The notes under the pieces: generated by a model
Told to the model about the DNA's origin: nothing
Databases searched by the model: none
Seen by the model: the letters and a program-made list of their open reading frames with translations, nothing else
Translations under genes and position numbers: made by a program
Shown here: positions 19,786 through 32,162 of the stretch, one piece after another
Numbering within the stretch: position 1 is the stretch's first letter
Layout: the number at the start of each line of letters is the position of its first letter
Assembly: GCF_022879575.1 (NCBI RefSeq)
Contig: NZ_CP084260.1
Location: 2,356,001 to 2,420,000 of the forward strand
Source of the DNA: Caballeronia sp. SL2Y3
Lineage (GTDB): Bacteria; Pseudomonadota; Gammaproteobacteria; Burkholderiales; Burkholderiaceae
DNA length: 64,000 nt
Reading direction: 5' to 3'

Positions 19786-20976
19786 ATGAATCTGATACCG
19801 GAAATCGAAGCATCTCACGATGAAATCCAGGCTCTCCGACGAACGATCCACGCTCATCCCGAACTGCGCTATGAAGAGATAGGGACTGCGAAACTGGTGG
19901 CGGAGAATCTCGAACGTTGGGGCATTACGGTCCACCGAGGCTTGGGGAAGACAGGGGTCGTTGGCGTTTTGAAGCGTGGGTTGGGCCGCGCGTCTATCGG
20001 GCTGCGCGCCGACATGGACGCCTTGCCGATTCAGGAGATCAACAGCTTCGGCCATAAATCGACTCACGCCGGACGCATGCACGCGTGCGGTCACGACGGG
20101 CACACGGCCATGCTGCTCGGCGCGGCGAAGTACCTCGCGGAACACGGAAAGTTCGACGGGACGGTCGTCTTCATCTTTCAACCGGCAGAAGAAGGCGGCG
20201 CCGGCGGGAAGGCCATGATCGACGATGGACTTTTCACCCGCTTTCCAGTCGACGCCGTCTTCGGCATCCACAACTGGCCTGGCATTCCGGCAGGGCACTT
20301 CGGCGTGACGGAAGGCCCGATCATGGCGTCGAGCAATGAGTTTCGAATTACCGTCCGCGGAGTTGGGTCGCACGCCGCTTTGCCGCATAACGGACGGGAT
20401 CCCGTCTTCAGCGCAGTTCAAATCGCTAACGCGCTGCAGAGCATCATCACGCGCAACAAGAAGCCGCTCGATACGGCCGTGTTATCGATCACGCAGATCC
20501 ATGCGGGCGAAGCGGTCAACGTGGTGCCGGATCATGCGTGGCTGGGCGGCACGGTGCGGACTTTTACGGTGGAAACGCTCGACTTGATCGAAGCGCGCAT
20601 GCGGAAGATTGCTGATGCGACCGCCTTAGCTTACGACTGCGAAGCCGAAGTCTACTTCCGTCGAAGCTATCCGCCGACAATCAATGATCCGACGCAAACG
20701 AAATTTGCGGCCGAGGTAATGGGTGAAGTGGTCGGCGAGCAGAACGTCGACTCTTCCGTCGAACCGACGATGGGCGCTGAAGACTTCTCCTTCATGCTGC
20801 TCGAGAAGCCGGGCTGCTACGCGTTCTTGGGTAATGGAGATGGGGCGCACCGCGAGCATGGACACGGTGAAGGTCCGTGCATGCTGCATAACGCGAGCTA
20901 CGATTTCAACGACGCGTTACTGTCCGTCGGCTCGTCGTATTGGGTTAGGCTTGCTGAGCGGTTCTTAGCCCGGTGA
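19786..20976 (+). CDS. M20 family amidohydrolase (hippurate hydrolase-like)
   Basis: Di-metal amidohydrolase of peptidase family M20D, 396 aa, a group including hippurate hydrolase, IAA-amino acid hydrolases and N-acyl amino acid deacylases. Metal-binding motifs are visible: HACGHDGHTAM (His and Asp ligands), PAEEGGAGG (catalytic Glu pair) and the C-terminal PTMGAEDFSFML. A dimerisation lid domain (ITVRGVGSHAALPHNGRDP) sits in the middle. It is divergent from the molybdoenzyme gene with a 153-bp gap. The Shine-Dalgarno is weak (GAGCGG). The exact substrate is not inferable. Confidence 0.88.
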   Translation: MNLIPEIEASHDEIQALRRTIHAHPELRYEEIGTAKLVAENLERWGITVHRGLGKTGVVGVLKRGLGRASIGLRADMDALPIQEINSFGHKSTHAGRMHACGHDGHTAMLLGAAKYLAEHGKFDGTVVFIFQPAEEGGAGGKAMIDDGLFTRFPVDAVFGIHNWPGIPAGHFGVTEGPIMASSNEFRITVRGVGSHAALPHNGRDPVFSAVQIANALQSIITRNKKPLDTAVLSITQIHAGEAVNVVPDHAWLGGTVRTFTVETLDLIEARMRKIADATALAYDCEAEVYFRRSYPPTINDPTQTKFAAEVMGEVVGEQNVDSSVEPTMGAEDFSFMLLEKPGCYAFLGNGDGAHREHGHGEGPCMLHNASYDFNDALLSVGSSYWVRLAERFLAR

Positions 20977-21021
20977 TCTAGGGGTCCGTCGAGTGGCGCG
21001 ACGCGCTATGTCGCCCAAACG

Positions 21022-21054
21022 CAAAAACCCCACCTTTTCGGGGTGGGGTTTTTG
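21022..21054. terminator. Bidirectional terminator between M20 gene and rRNA operon
   Basis: A 12-bp stem AAAAACCCCACC / GGTGGGGTTTTT with T-rich flanks on both strands ends the plus-strand amidohydrolase transcript and the minus-strand rRNA operon just beyond 5S. Confidence 0.92.
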
Positions 21055-21068
21055 TTTTGCAAGGGGGA

Positions 21069-21183
21069 GCCTGACGATTACCTACTTTCACACGGGCAAT
21101 CCGCACTATCATCGGCGTGGAGTCGTTTCACGGTCCTGTTCGGGATGGGAAGGGGTGGGACCGACTCGCTATGGTCATCAGGC
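21069..21183 (-). rRNA. rrf: 5S ribosomal RNA
   Basis: The minus strand reads GCCTGATGACCATAGCGAG at the 5' end and closes with a complementary GTAATCGTCAGGC, the standard 5S terminal helix. Size is about 115 nt. It is the last gene of the operon, just before the terminator. End positions are good to a few bases. Confidence 0.95.
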
Positions 21184-21361
21184 ATAAAGGGGATGTTGTA
21201 TCGCCTGTGGGGCGCTACAACCAATCGGGGAAGAAGTAGTGTGTTAGGGCAGTGACTGTGGGCACAGTCGCTACTCAACCCGTGTGGCCCTCTTCGAGGG
21301 TGGGGTCCAAGTAAGCGCTGAAGCGCTAACTTTGACCGACAAGACACACTGGTTATAGGAT

Positions 21362-24241
<2,880 letters not shown>

Positions 24242-24424
24242 TAACGAGTGTGTCTCTTTGCTGCTCTAGACTCACACGCTACAGGCTGAGTATTCGCGTT
24301 GTGCCGTATTCCAAGTCATCAATTAAGATCACTTTTCATACTCGATACAATCACTACCCTGACTACCCTACTCACACCCATCTCTAAGTGCTTTCAGATA
24401 ATCTCTTTACTACTTCTTCCTGAT

Positions 24425-24435
24425 TGTTAAAGAAC
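24425..24435 (-). promoter_or_regulatory. boxA antitermination site before 23S
   Basis: GTTCTTTAACA on the minus strand lies in the tRNA-Ala/23S spacer (24242-24535) and matches the NusB/NusE boxA consensus. The same spacer contains an inverted repeat (CAATGCTTA ... TAAGCATTG, about 24490-24530) likely used in rRNA processing. No further gene is visible there. Confidence 0.75.
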
Positions 24436-24535
24436 GTTTAGCCGATAGGTGTCTTGCAATACCCACAGCATCAACTGGCTAGCAATCGCCAATGCTTAAT
24501 GCTTCGCTTTTTGCGAAACCCTAAGCATTGAGGAT

Positions 24536-24611
24536 TGGTGGAGGATGACGGGATCGAACCGACGACCCCCTGCTTGCAAAGCAGGTGCTCTCCCAGCTGA
24601 GCTAATCCCCC
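24536..24611 (-). tRNA. tRNA-Ala (TGC anticodon)
   Basis: 76-nt cloverleaf with acceptor GGGGGAT / ATCCTCC and encoded CCA (24538-24536). The anticodon loop reads TTTGCAA with TGC. It is the second spacer tRNA of the rRNA operon. Confidence 0.97.
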
Positions 24612-24655
24612 GTATGCCTGACTTGAGTTCGAAGCTCGGTCAGCACTTGTTAGGG

Positions 24656-24732
24656 TGGTGGGTCTGGTTGGATTCGAACCAACGACCCCCGCCTTATCAA
24701 GACGGTGCTCTAACCGACTGAGCTACAGACCC
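24656..24732 (-). tRNA. tRNA-Ile (GAT anticodon)
   Basis: 77-nt cloverleaf starting GGGTCTGTAGCTCAG and ending with encoded CCA at 24658-24656. The anticodon loop TTGATAA contains GAT. It is the first spacer tRNA after 16S, giving the usual Ile-Ala order. Confidence 0.97.
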
Positions 24733-24796
24733 TTAGCCTGTTTCTAAACCACAGCCGATAAGCGTGAGCGCTTGCTAGTTTCGTGCGAAGCTCGAG

Positions 24797-26328
<1,532 letters not shown>

Positions 26329-26520
26329 AAACCCTGTTACTGTTTTCGGTTGTCTTACCAACCGGTCGCTCACTCAACGTACTGACGATGATTAATCCGT
26401 CTCTCGACAGATAAACCTTCCTCTGATACTTCGTGTGAGACTCTTGATACTTTTGCTTGCCCGGCTCCGAAGAACCGGCCGCACTCACCATCAAGCGCCC
26501 ACACTTATCGGCTGTTAGTT

Positions 26521-26531
26521 TTTAAAGAGCA
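26521..26531 (-). promoter_or_regulatory. boxA antitermination site in 16S leader
   Basis: The minus strand reads TGCTCTTTAAA, a near-exact rrn boxA, about 90 nt downstream of the predicted start and about 190 nt before 16S. The leader (26329-26612) otherwise contains processing stems and no gene. Confidence 0.85.
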
Positions 26532-26619
26532 ATCCGCCAAGACCTTCCTGCTTTGCCGCATCGAGCACTTGGCTCAACCGCTTCGTCTTGCGTCGCTGCA
26601 TCAGCAGCAGAGAAACGAG

Positions 26620-26648
26620 ATTATGTACGTCGTTTCGGTCAGTGTCAA
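26620..26648 (-). promoter_or_regulatory. rRNA operon promoter
   Basis: On the minus strand a perfect -35 TTGACA (26648-26643) is followed after 17 bp by CATAAT (26625-26620). A short A-rich stretch (TTCAAAAAC) precedes the -35 as a possible UP element. The predicted start is near 26612. Confidence 0.88.
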
Positions 26649-26680
26649 CAAGTTTTTGAAGCATTTCACTCGTCAACCGC

Positions 26681-26759
26681 GCTTGGAACACTTCTACCTT
26701 CCAAGCTCACCACGACACCACTTTTCCCGCTTCCTTCGCGTTCGTTGAATCGCGAAGGA
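26681..26759. repeat. Two inverted repeats between paaF and the rrn promoter
   Basis: GCTTGGAA (26681-26688) pairs with TTCCAAGC (26699-26706), and TCCTTCGCG (26732-26740) pairs with CGCGAAGGA (26751-26759). Neither has a T-run on the minus strand. They may end paaF transcription or separate it from the rrn promoter. Function inferred only. Confidence 0.45.
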
Positions 26760-26809
26760 CGGAATTTTAGTGACCGGCACGACAATACGCAAGGACTCCG
26801 CGCAAGAAA

Positions 26810-27586
26810 TTATCGATGTTTGAACGCCGGTTTGCGCTTCTCGACGAACGCCGACATTCCCTCCTTCTGATCCTCGGTCGCGAACAGCGAATGAAACAAA
26901 CGCCGCTCGAAGTGGACGCCTTCGGCGAGCGTCGTCTCGTAGGCGCGGTTCACCGACTCCTTGGCCATCATCACCGCGGGCAACGAGAAGCCGGCGATGA
27001 CGGTGGCAGCCTCGACAGCCTCGTCGAGCAGACGCTCCGCCCCGACCACGCGTGACACCAGTCCCGCACGCTCGGCTTCGGCGGCGTCCATCATTCGGGC
27101 CGTAAGGCACATGTCCATCGCTTTTGCCTTGGATACGGCACGCGGCAACCGCTGTGTGCCACCCGCTCCCGGAATCACGCCGAGCTTTATTTCAGGCTGA
27201 CCGAACTTCGCCGTGTCCGCCGCGATGACGATGTCGCACATCATGGCCAACTCGCAGCCGCCGCCGAGCGCGAACCCGGCCACCGCCGCGATGACCGGCT
27301 TTCGAATGGACCGGATCGTCTCCCAGTTTCGCGTGATGTAGTCGCCTTTGTAGACGTCTATATAAGAATACTTGGCCATCATGCCGATGTCCGCGCCCGC
27401 CGCAAAAGCCTTCTCACTGCCGGTCAGCACGATCGCACCGATGTCGTCGTCCGCGTCGAACGCCTTCAGGGCCGCGCCGAGTTCATCCATTAACGCGTCG
27501 TTCAGCGCGTTCAGCGCCTTGGGACGATTCAGCGTAATCAGCCCGACCCGCCCGCGTGTCTCGACCAGCAGATTCTCGTAAGTCAT
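26810..27586 (-). CDS. paaF: Enoyl-CoA hydratase PaaF (2,3-dehydroadipyl-CoA hydratase)
   Basis: Crotonase-fold hydratase, 258 aa. The oxyanion-hole segments AFAAGADI and [15 protein letters not shown] are present, as are both catalytic Glu residues of true hydratases (GGGCE and FGQPEIKLG), followed by [11 protein letters not shown]. In the phenylacetate pathway PaaF hydrates 2,3-dehydroadipyl-CoA to 3-hydroxyadipyl-CoA. The paa assignment rests on divergence from paaN-paaG-paaI-paaK across a shared operator region; by sequence alone it could be a general short-chain hydratase. A very strong Shine-Dalgarno (AGGAGGAG) precedes the ATG. Confidence 0.88.
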   Translation of the reverse strand: MTYENLLVETRGRVGLITLNRPKALNALNDALMDELGAALKAFDADDDIGAIVLTGSEKAFAAGADIGMMAKYSYIDVYKGDYITRNWETIRSIRKPVIAAVAGFALGGGCELAMMCDIVIAADTAKFGQPEIKLGVIPGAGGTQRLPRAVSKAKAMDMCLTARMMDAAEAERAGLVSRVVGAERLLDEAVEAATVIAGFSLPAVMMAKESVNRAYETTLAEGVHFERRLFHSLFATEDQKEGMSAFVEKRKPAFKHR

Positions 27587-27664
27587 GCGCTCCTCCTAGC
27601 GATCCTCAGGTAAGTCCTAATGAAAAGACCTCTTCTCCGTCATCTTGATAATGCTAACATCACC

Positions 27665-27680
27665 AACCAACCGGTCGGTT
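27665..27680. promoter_or_regulatory. Candidate PaaR (TetR-type) operator
   Basis: AACCAACCGGTCGGTT is a 16-bp imperfect palindrome centred on CCGG, differing from perfect symmetry at one base pair per half. It sits in the 137-bp gap between the divergent paaF and paaN starts. In Burkholderia the paa genes are repressed by the TetR regulator PaaR through inverted repeats of this general form, relieved by phenylacetyl-CoA. The regulator gene itself is not in this window. Confidence 0.65.
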
Positions 27681-27723
27681 AATTAATCTGGCCCAACCGT
27701 CCTTTACTTCCGTTCTCGCGACC

Positions 27724-29433
27724 ATGACACATCCGCTATTCACGAAGCATGAGGCGATGCTCGACAAAGCTCTCGCTGCCATCGAAACCCGCGGCTACTG
27801 GAGCCCGTTCGCCGAAATGCCCAGTCCCAAAGTGTACGGGGAAACCGCCAACGCGGACGGAGAAGCGACGTTCAAGGCGCACCTCGGCAAGACGTTCGAG
27901 CTGGACCAACCGTCGACGGGCGAAACCGTCGGCAAAGAGCAATCGCCTTTCGGCATCGCGCTCGATATTCGCTATCCGAAGGCGGACCCGGACGCGCTCA
28001 TTCACACAGCCGCCGAAGCGCAAGCCGAATGGCGCGCCGCCGGTCCGCAGGCTTGGGTCGGCGTGAGCCTCGAGATCCTGTCACGTCTTAATCGCGCGAG
28101 CTTCGAGATCGGCTACAGCGTCATGCACACCACCGGACAGGCTTTCATGATGGCCTTCCAGGCAGGCGGCCCGCACGCGCAGGACCGCGCGCTCGAGGCC
28201 GTGGTCTACGCCTGGGACCAGTTGCGCCGGATTCCTGCCGAAGCGCACTGGGAAAAGCCGCAGGGCAAGAATCCGCCACTCGCCATGCAAAAGCGTTACA
28301 CCGTCGTGCCTCGCGGCACGGGGCTCGTGCTCGGCTGCTGCACTTTCCCGACGTGGAATGGATACCCGGGCCTTTTCGCCGATCTCGCCACCGGCAACGC
28401 CGTTATCGTCAAGCCACACCCCGGTGCAATCCTGCCGCTGGCAATCACCGTCCGCATTGCCCGCGAGGTGCTTCGCGAAGCGGGCTTCGATCCCAACATC
28501 GTCACGCTGCTCGCAACTGAACCGGACGATGGCGCACTTGTTCAGCAGCTTGCGGTTCGCCCCGAGATCAAGGTCATCGACTTCACCGGTAGCACGCAAA
28601 ACGGCACGTGGCTCGAGCGCAATGCGCATCAGGCTCAGGTCTACACCGAGAAGGCGGGCGTCAATCAGATCGTCATCGATTCCGTGGACGACATGAAAGC
28701 GGCCGCCCGCAATATCGCGTTCTCGCTCGCGCTTTACTCCGGCCAGATGTGCACCGCGCCGCAGAACATCTATGTGCCGCGCGACGGCATCCGTACCGCC
28801 GACGGTCACCTGAGCTTCGACGATGTCGCGAAGTCGCTCGCCAGCGCGGTCGAGAAGCTGACCTCCGATCCGGCGCGCGCCGTCGATCTGATCGGCGCGA
28901 TCCAGAACGAAGGCGTCGTCGCGCGCATCGCCGAGGCCCGCGCAATCGGCGAGGTATTGCTCGATAGCTGGACGCTCGCCCATCCGGCTTTCCCCGACGC
29001 GCGCATTCATACGCCTCTCATGCTAAAGATGGACGCGCGCTCCGACCAACCGAAGTTCACCAAGGAATGGTTCGGGCCCATCTCGTTCGTCATCGCAACG
29101 GATTCGACCGCGCACTCCCTCGACCTCGCCGGCTCGATCGCTCAGGAGCACGGCGCGCTCACGTTGTCCGTCTACAGCACCGACGACGCCGTTATCCACT
29201 CCGCGCATGACGCCGCGATACGCGGGGGCGTCGCGCTTTCAATCAATCTGACCGGTGGCGTGTTCGTCAATCAGTCGGCCGCGTTTTCGGACTTCCACGG
29301 CACGGGCGCGAACCCGGCCGCCAACGCTGCGCTCGCGGATGCCGCGTTCGTCGCGAATCGCTTCCGCGTTGTCCAGAGCCGGGTTCATGTTGCCCCGAAA
29401 GCAACGCCCGCGGAAGCTGGCCAAACGGCATAG
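27724..29433 (+). CDS. paaN: Phenylacetic acid degradation protein PaaN (PaaZ-type aldehyde dehydrogenase, no hydratase domain)
   Basis: Aldehyde-dehydrogenase-superfamily protein of 569 aa that acts on the ring-opened aldehyde of oxepin-CoA in aerobic phenylacetate breakdown. NAD(P)-binding and catalytic elements are visible: PRGTGLVLGCCTFPTWNGYP, GNAVIVKPHP, IDFTGSTQNG, the general-base Glu in TEKAGVN and the nucleophilic Cys in YSGQMCTAPQN. E. coli PaaZ (about 680 aa) carries an extra C-terminal MaoC-like hydratase; here the protein ends after the ALDH fold. It is the first gene of the plus-strand paa operon and divergent from paaF. The Shine-Dalgarno is weak. Confidence 0.9.
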   Translation: MTHPLFTKHEAMLDKALAAIETRGYWSPFAEMPSPKVYGETANADGEATFKAHLGKTFELDQPSTGETVGKEQSPFGIALDIRYPKADPDALIHTAAEAQAEWRAAGPQAWVGVSLEILSRLNRASFEIGYSVMHTTGQAFMMAFQAGGPHAQDRALEAVVYAWDQLRRIPAEAHWEKPQGKNPPLAMQKRYTVVPRGTGLVLGCCTFPTWNGYPGLFADLATGNAVIVKPHPGAILPLAITVRIAREVLREAGFDPNIVTLLATEPDDGALVQQLAVRPEIKVIDFTGSTQNGTWLERNAHQAQVYTEKAGVNQIVIDSVDDMKAAARNIAFSLALYSGQMCTAPQNIYVPRDGIRTADGHLSFDDVAKSLASAVEKLTSDPARAVDLIGAIQNEGVVARIAEARAIGEVLLDSWTLAHPAFPDARIHTPLMLKMDARSDQPKFTKEWFGPISFVIATDSTAHSLDLAGSIAQEHGALTLSVYSTDDAVIHSAHDAAIRGGVALSINLTGGVFVNQSAAFSDFHGTGANPAANAALADAAFVANRFRVVQSRVHVAPKATPAEAGQTA

Positions 29434-29562
29434 GCGAAAACGACAACCTGCGAAACCGTGCAATCGGCCTATGCCGTTCGGCCGAATGGAAAGCGGCGTT
29501 TAGCACGTCTAGTATCGGCGGGTGAGTGAGCAACGCGGCCGGCACGTGCCCAAGGAGATGCC

Positions 29563-30354
29563 ATGTCAGAGAAGTCTGTCCTGTACCACATTGACGGCGA
29601 TACGCGCGTCGCGACCATTACGCTGAACCGCCCGGACAAGCTGAACAGTTTCACGCGCGAGATGCACGGCCATCTCAGCCACGCGCTCACGGAGATCGAG
29701 GCCAGCAACGCGCGCGCGGTCGTCATCACGGGCGCGGGGCGCGGCTTCTGTGCGGGGCAGGACTTGGCCGACCTCGACTTCACGCCCGGTTCGATGTCCG
29801 ACCTTGGCGAGCTGATCGACGCGCACTTCAATCCGCTCGTGCGTCGCCTGCAGACGATGCCGCTGCCCGTCATCGCTGCCGTCAACGGCACGGCCGCCGG
29901 CGCGGGAGCGAATCTGGCGATGGCGTGCGACCTCGTCATCGCCGCGCGCTCGGCGAGCTTCATCCAGGCATTCGTGAAGATCGGCCTAGTTCCGGACTCG
30001 GGCGGGACGTGGCTGCTGCCGCGCCGCGTCGGCGAAGCGCGAGCCCTCGCCCTCGCGCTCACCGGCGAGAAGTTGAGCGCGGATAACGCGGAAGCCTGGG
30101 GCATCGTGTGGCGGGTCGTCGAAGACGGTGAATTGCAGCAGGCAGCCGCGCAACTGGCGGCGCAACTCGCGCAACAGCCGGCGCGCGCAGTGGCCGCAAT
30201 CAAACAACTGATGCGTGCGAGCGCGAACAACACATTCGACGCCCAACTTGACCTCGAACGCGATATTCAGCGCGAACTCGGCGCGTCGCCCGACTATATC
30301 GAAGGCGTCGCAGCGTTCAAGGAAAAGCGCGCGCCGCGCTTCGAGGGCCTGTAA
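29563..30354 (+). CDS. paaG: 1,2-epoxyphenylacetyl-CoA isomerase PaaG
   Basis: Crotonase-fold isomerase, 263 aa, converting ring-1,2-epoxyphenylacetyl-CoA to oxepin-CoA; the family also isomerises later pathway intermediates. It has GFCAGQDLADLD and NGTAAGAGANLAMACD. Unlike hydratases, it keeps only the isomerase Asp (GLVPDSGGTWLLPR) and lacks the GGGCE Glu. Shine-Dalgarno AAGGAG is close to the ATG. It follows paaN after 129 bp, where paaJ is often found in related genomes. Confidence 0.9.
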   Translation: MSEKSVLYHIDGDTRVATITLNRPDKLNSFTREMHGHLSHALTEIEASNARAVVITGAGRGFCAGQDLADLDFTPGSMSDLGELIDAHFNPLVRRLQTMPLPVIAAVNGTAAGAGANLAMACDLVIAARSASFIQAFVKIGLVPDSGGTWLLPRRVGEARALALALTGEKLSADNAEAWGIVWRVVEDGELQQAAAQLAAQLAQQPARAVAAIKQLMRASANNTFDAQLDLERDIQRELGASPDYIEGVAAFKEKRAPRFEGL

Positions 30355-30374
30355 GACCATTACCGGAGAGACCT

Positions 30375-30800
30375 GTGACGCCTCAACAGCTTGCGGAAGC
30401 CACCGCCAAAGCCATGTACGAAGCGGACGCTTGCTCGCGCACGCTCGGCATCGAGTTGATCGAAGTGCGCCCGGGCTATGCCCGCCTGCAGATGAACGTC
30501 CGTCCCGACTTTCTCAACGGTCACGCCATCTGCCACGGCGGTCTCATCTTCACGCTTGCGGATTCCGCGTTCGCTTTCGCGTGCAATTCGTACAACGTGA
30601 GCACGGTCGCGGCGGGCTGCTCGATTGAGTTTTTGCGGCCCGTGCAGGGCGGCGACCGGCTGACTGCGGAGGCAGTCGAACAGACATTGAGCGGACGCGC
30701 CGGCATCTACGACATCCGCGTGACCAACCGCGAAAGCGAAACGGTAGCGATGTTTCGCGGCAAGTCGGCACAAATCAAGGGAACCGTGATTCCCGTCTGA
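30375..30800 (+). CDS. paaI: Hydroxyphenylacetyl-CoA thioesterase PaaI
   Basis: Hotdog-fold thioesterase, 141 aa, thought to release CoA from dead-end hydroxyphenylacetyl-CoA. The family motif HAICHGGLIFTLADSAFAFACNS contains the catalytic Asp. A GTG start is supported by GGAGAG 7 nt upstream and the 20-bp gap to paaG. It is 45 bp upstream of the paaK start, in the same operon. Confidence 0.9.
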   Translation: MTPQQLAEATAKAMYEADACSRTLGIELIEVRPGYARLQMNVRPDFLNGHAICHGGLIFTLADSAFAFACNSYNVSTVAAGCSIEFLRPVQGGDRLTAEAVEQTLSGRAGIYDIRVTNRESETVAMFRGKSAQIKGTVIPV

Positions 30801-30845
30801 CGGGCCGTGAAGCGCACCGAGACCGCGAGCATGAAGGAGACACCG

Positions 30846-32150
30846 ATGACCACAGCATTGCCGCTCGATCCGATCGAAACGGCGAGCCGCGACGAACTCG
30901 TCGCGCTGCAACTGCAACGCCTGAAATGGACGCTCAAGCACGCCTACGAGAACTCGCCGGTCTACAGGCGCAAGTTCGACGAAGCGGGCGTGCATCCCGA
31001 CGAAGTGCGATCCCTCGCCGATCTCGCGCGGTTTCCGTTCACGACCAAGAAGGACTTGCGCGACAACTATCCGTTCGGCATGTTCGCCGTGCCGCAGGAG
31101 CGTGTCGCGCGCATTCACGCGTCGTCGGGAACCACGGGCAAGCCGACTGTCGTCGGCTACACCGCGGCAGATATCGACACGTGGGCAGATCTCGTCGCGC
31201 GTTCGATTCGCGCAGCGGGCGCGCGGCGCGGCGACAAGGTGCACGTGAGCTATGGCTACGGCCTCTTCACCGGCGGGCTCGGCGCGCACTACGGCGCCGA
31301 ACGCGCGGGGCTGACCGTGATCCCGTTCGGCGGCGGGCAAACCGAGAAGCAGGTGCAACTCATTCAGGACTTCCGGCCCGACATCATCATGGTCACGCCC
31401 AGCTACATGCTGTCCATCGCGGACGAGCTCGAGCGGCAAGGCTTCGATCCGTCGAACTCCTCACTGCGAATCGGCATTTTCGGGGCGGAGCCGTGGACGA
31501 ACGACATGCGCCATGCCATCGAGCAACGCATGGGTATCGATGCCGTGGACATCTACGGATTGTCGGAGGTCATGGGACCGGGCGTCGCGTCCGAGTGCGC
31601 CGAGACCAAGGACGGCCCGATGATCTGGGAAGATCACTTCTATCCGGAAATCATCGATCCGGAAACGGGCGAAGTCCTGCCCGATGGCGAATTCGGCGAG
31701 CTTGTGTTCACGTCGCTCACGAAGGAAGCGTTGCCGATCATCCGCTATCGCACACGCGATCTGACGCGCCTTTTGCCCGGCACCGCACGCACGATGCGCC
31801 GCATGGAGAAGATCACCGGCCGCTCCGACGACATGATGATCGTGCGCGGGGTCAACGTGTTCCCGACGCAGATCGAGGAATTGCTGCTGAAGCGGCCGGT
31901 GCTCGCGCCGCACTATCAGATCGTGCTGACGAAGGACGGCCCGCTCGACGTGCTGACGCTCAACTGCGAGCCGTGTCCCGAGTCGGCACAGGATGTCGCC
32001 GCTCTGGAAAGCGCGAAGACCGCGCTTGCCTACGACATCAAGGCGCTGATCGGTGTGAGCGCGGTCGTGAACGTCCTTGCGGTCAACGGCATAGAGCGGT
32101 CGGTCGGCAAGGCGCGGCGTGTAGTCGACAAGCGCAAGATAAGCGCGTAA
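30846..32150 (+). CDS. paaK: Phenylacetate--CoA ligase PaaK
   Basis: AMP-forming ligase that makes phenylacetyl-CoA, the entry step of the pathway and the source of the PaaR inducer. The product from MTTALPLDP is 434 aa. It shows the ATP loop ASSGTTGKPTVVGY, the GLSEVMGPGV core and GRSDDMMIVRGVNVFPTQ before the C-terminal domain. The start at 30846 is chosen because AAGGAGAC precedes it; the upstream ATG at 30807 would add a 13-residue tail without a good Shine-Dalgarno. It is the last paa gene here and converges on mltA with 12 bp between stops. Confidence 0.94.
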   Translation: MTTALPLDPIETASRDELVALQLQRLKWTLKHAYENSPVYRRKFDEAGVHPDEVRSLADLARFPFTTKKDLRDNYPFGMFAVPQERVARIHASSGTTGKPTVVGYTAADIDTWADLVARSIRAAGARRGDKVHVSYGYGLFTGGLGAHYGAERAGLTVIPFGGGQTEKQVQLIQDFRPDIIMVTPSYMLSIADELERQGFDPSNSSLRIGIFGAEPWTNDMRHAIEQRMGIDAVDIYGLSEVMGPGVASECAETKDGPMIWEDHFYPEIIDPETGEVLPDGEFGELVFTSLTKEALPIIRYRTRDLTRLLPGTARTMRRMEKITGRSDDMMIVRGVNVFPTQIEELLLKRPVLAPHYQIVLTKDGPLDVLTLNCEPCPESAQDVAALESAKTALAYDIKALIGVSAVVNVLAVNGIERSVGKARRVVDKRKISA

Positions 32151-32162
32151 GCGTCCCTGCGT

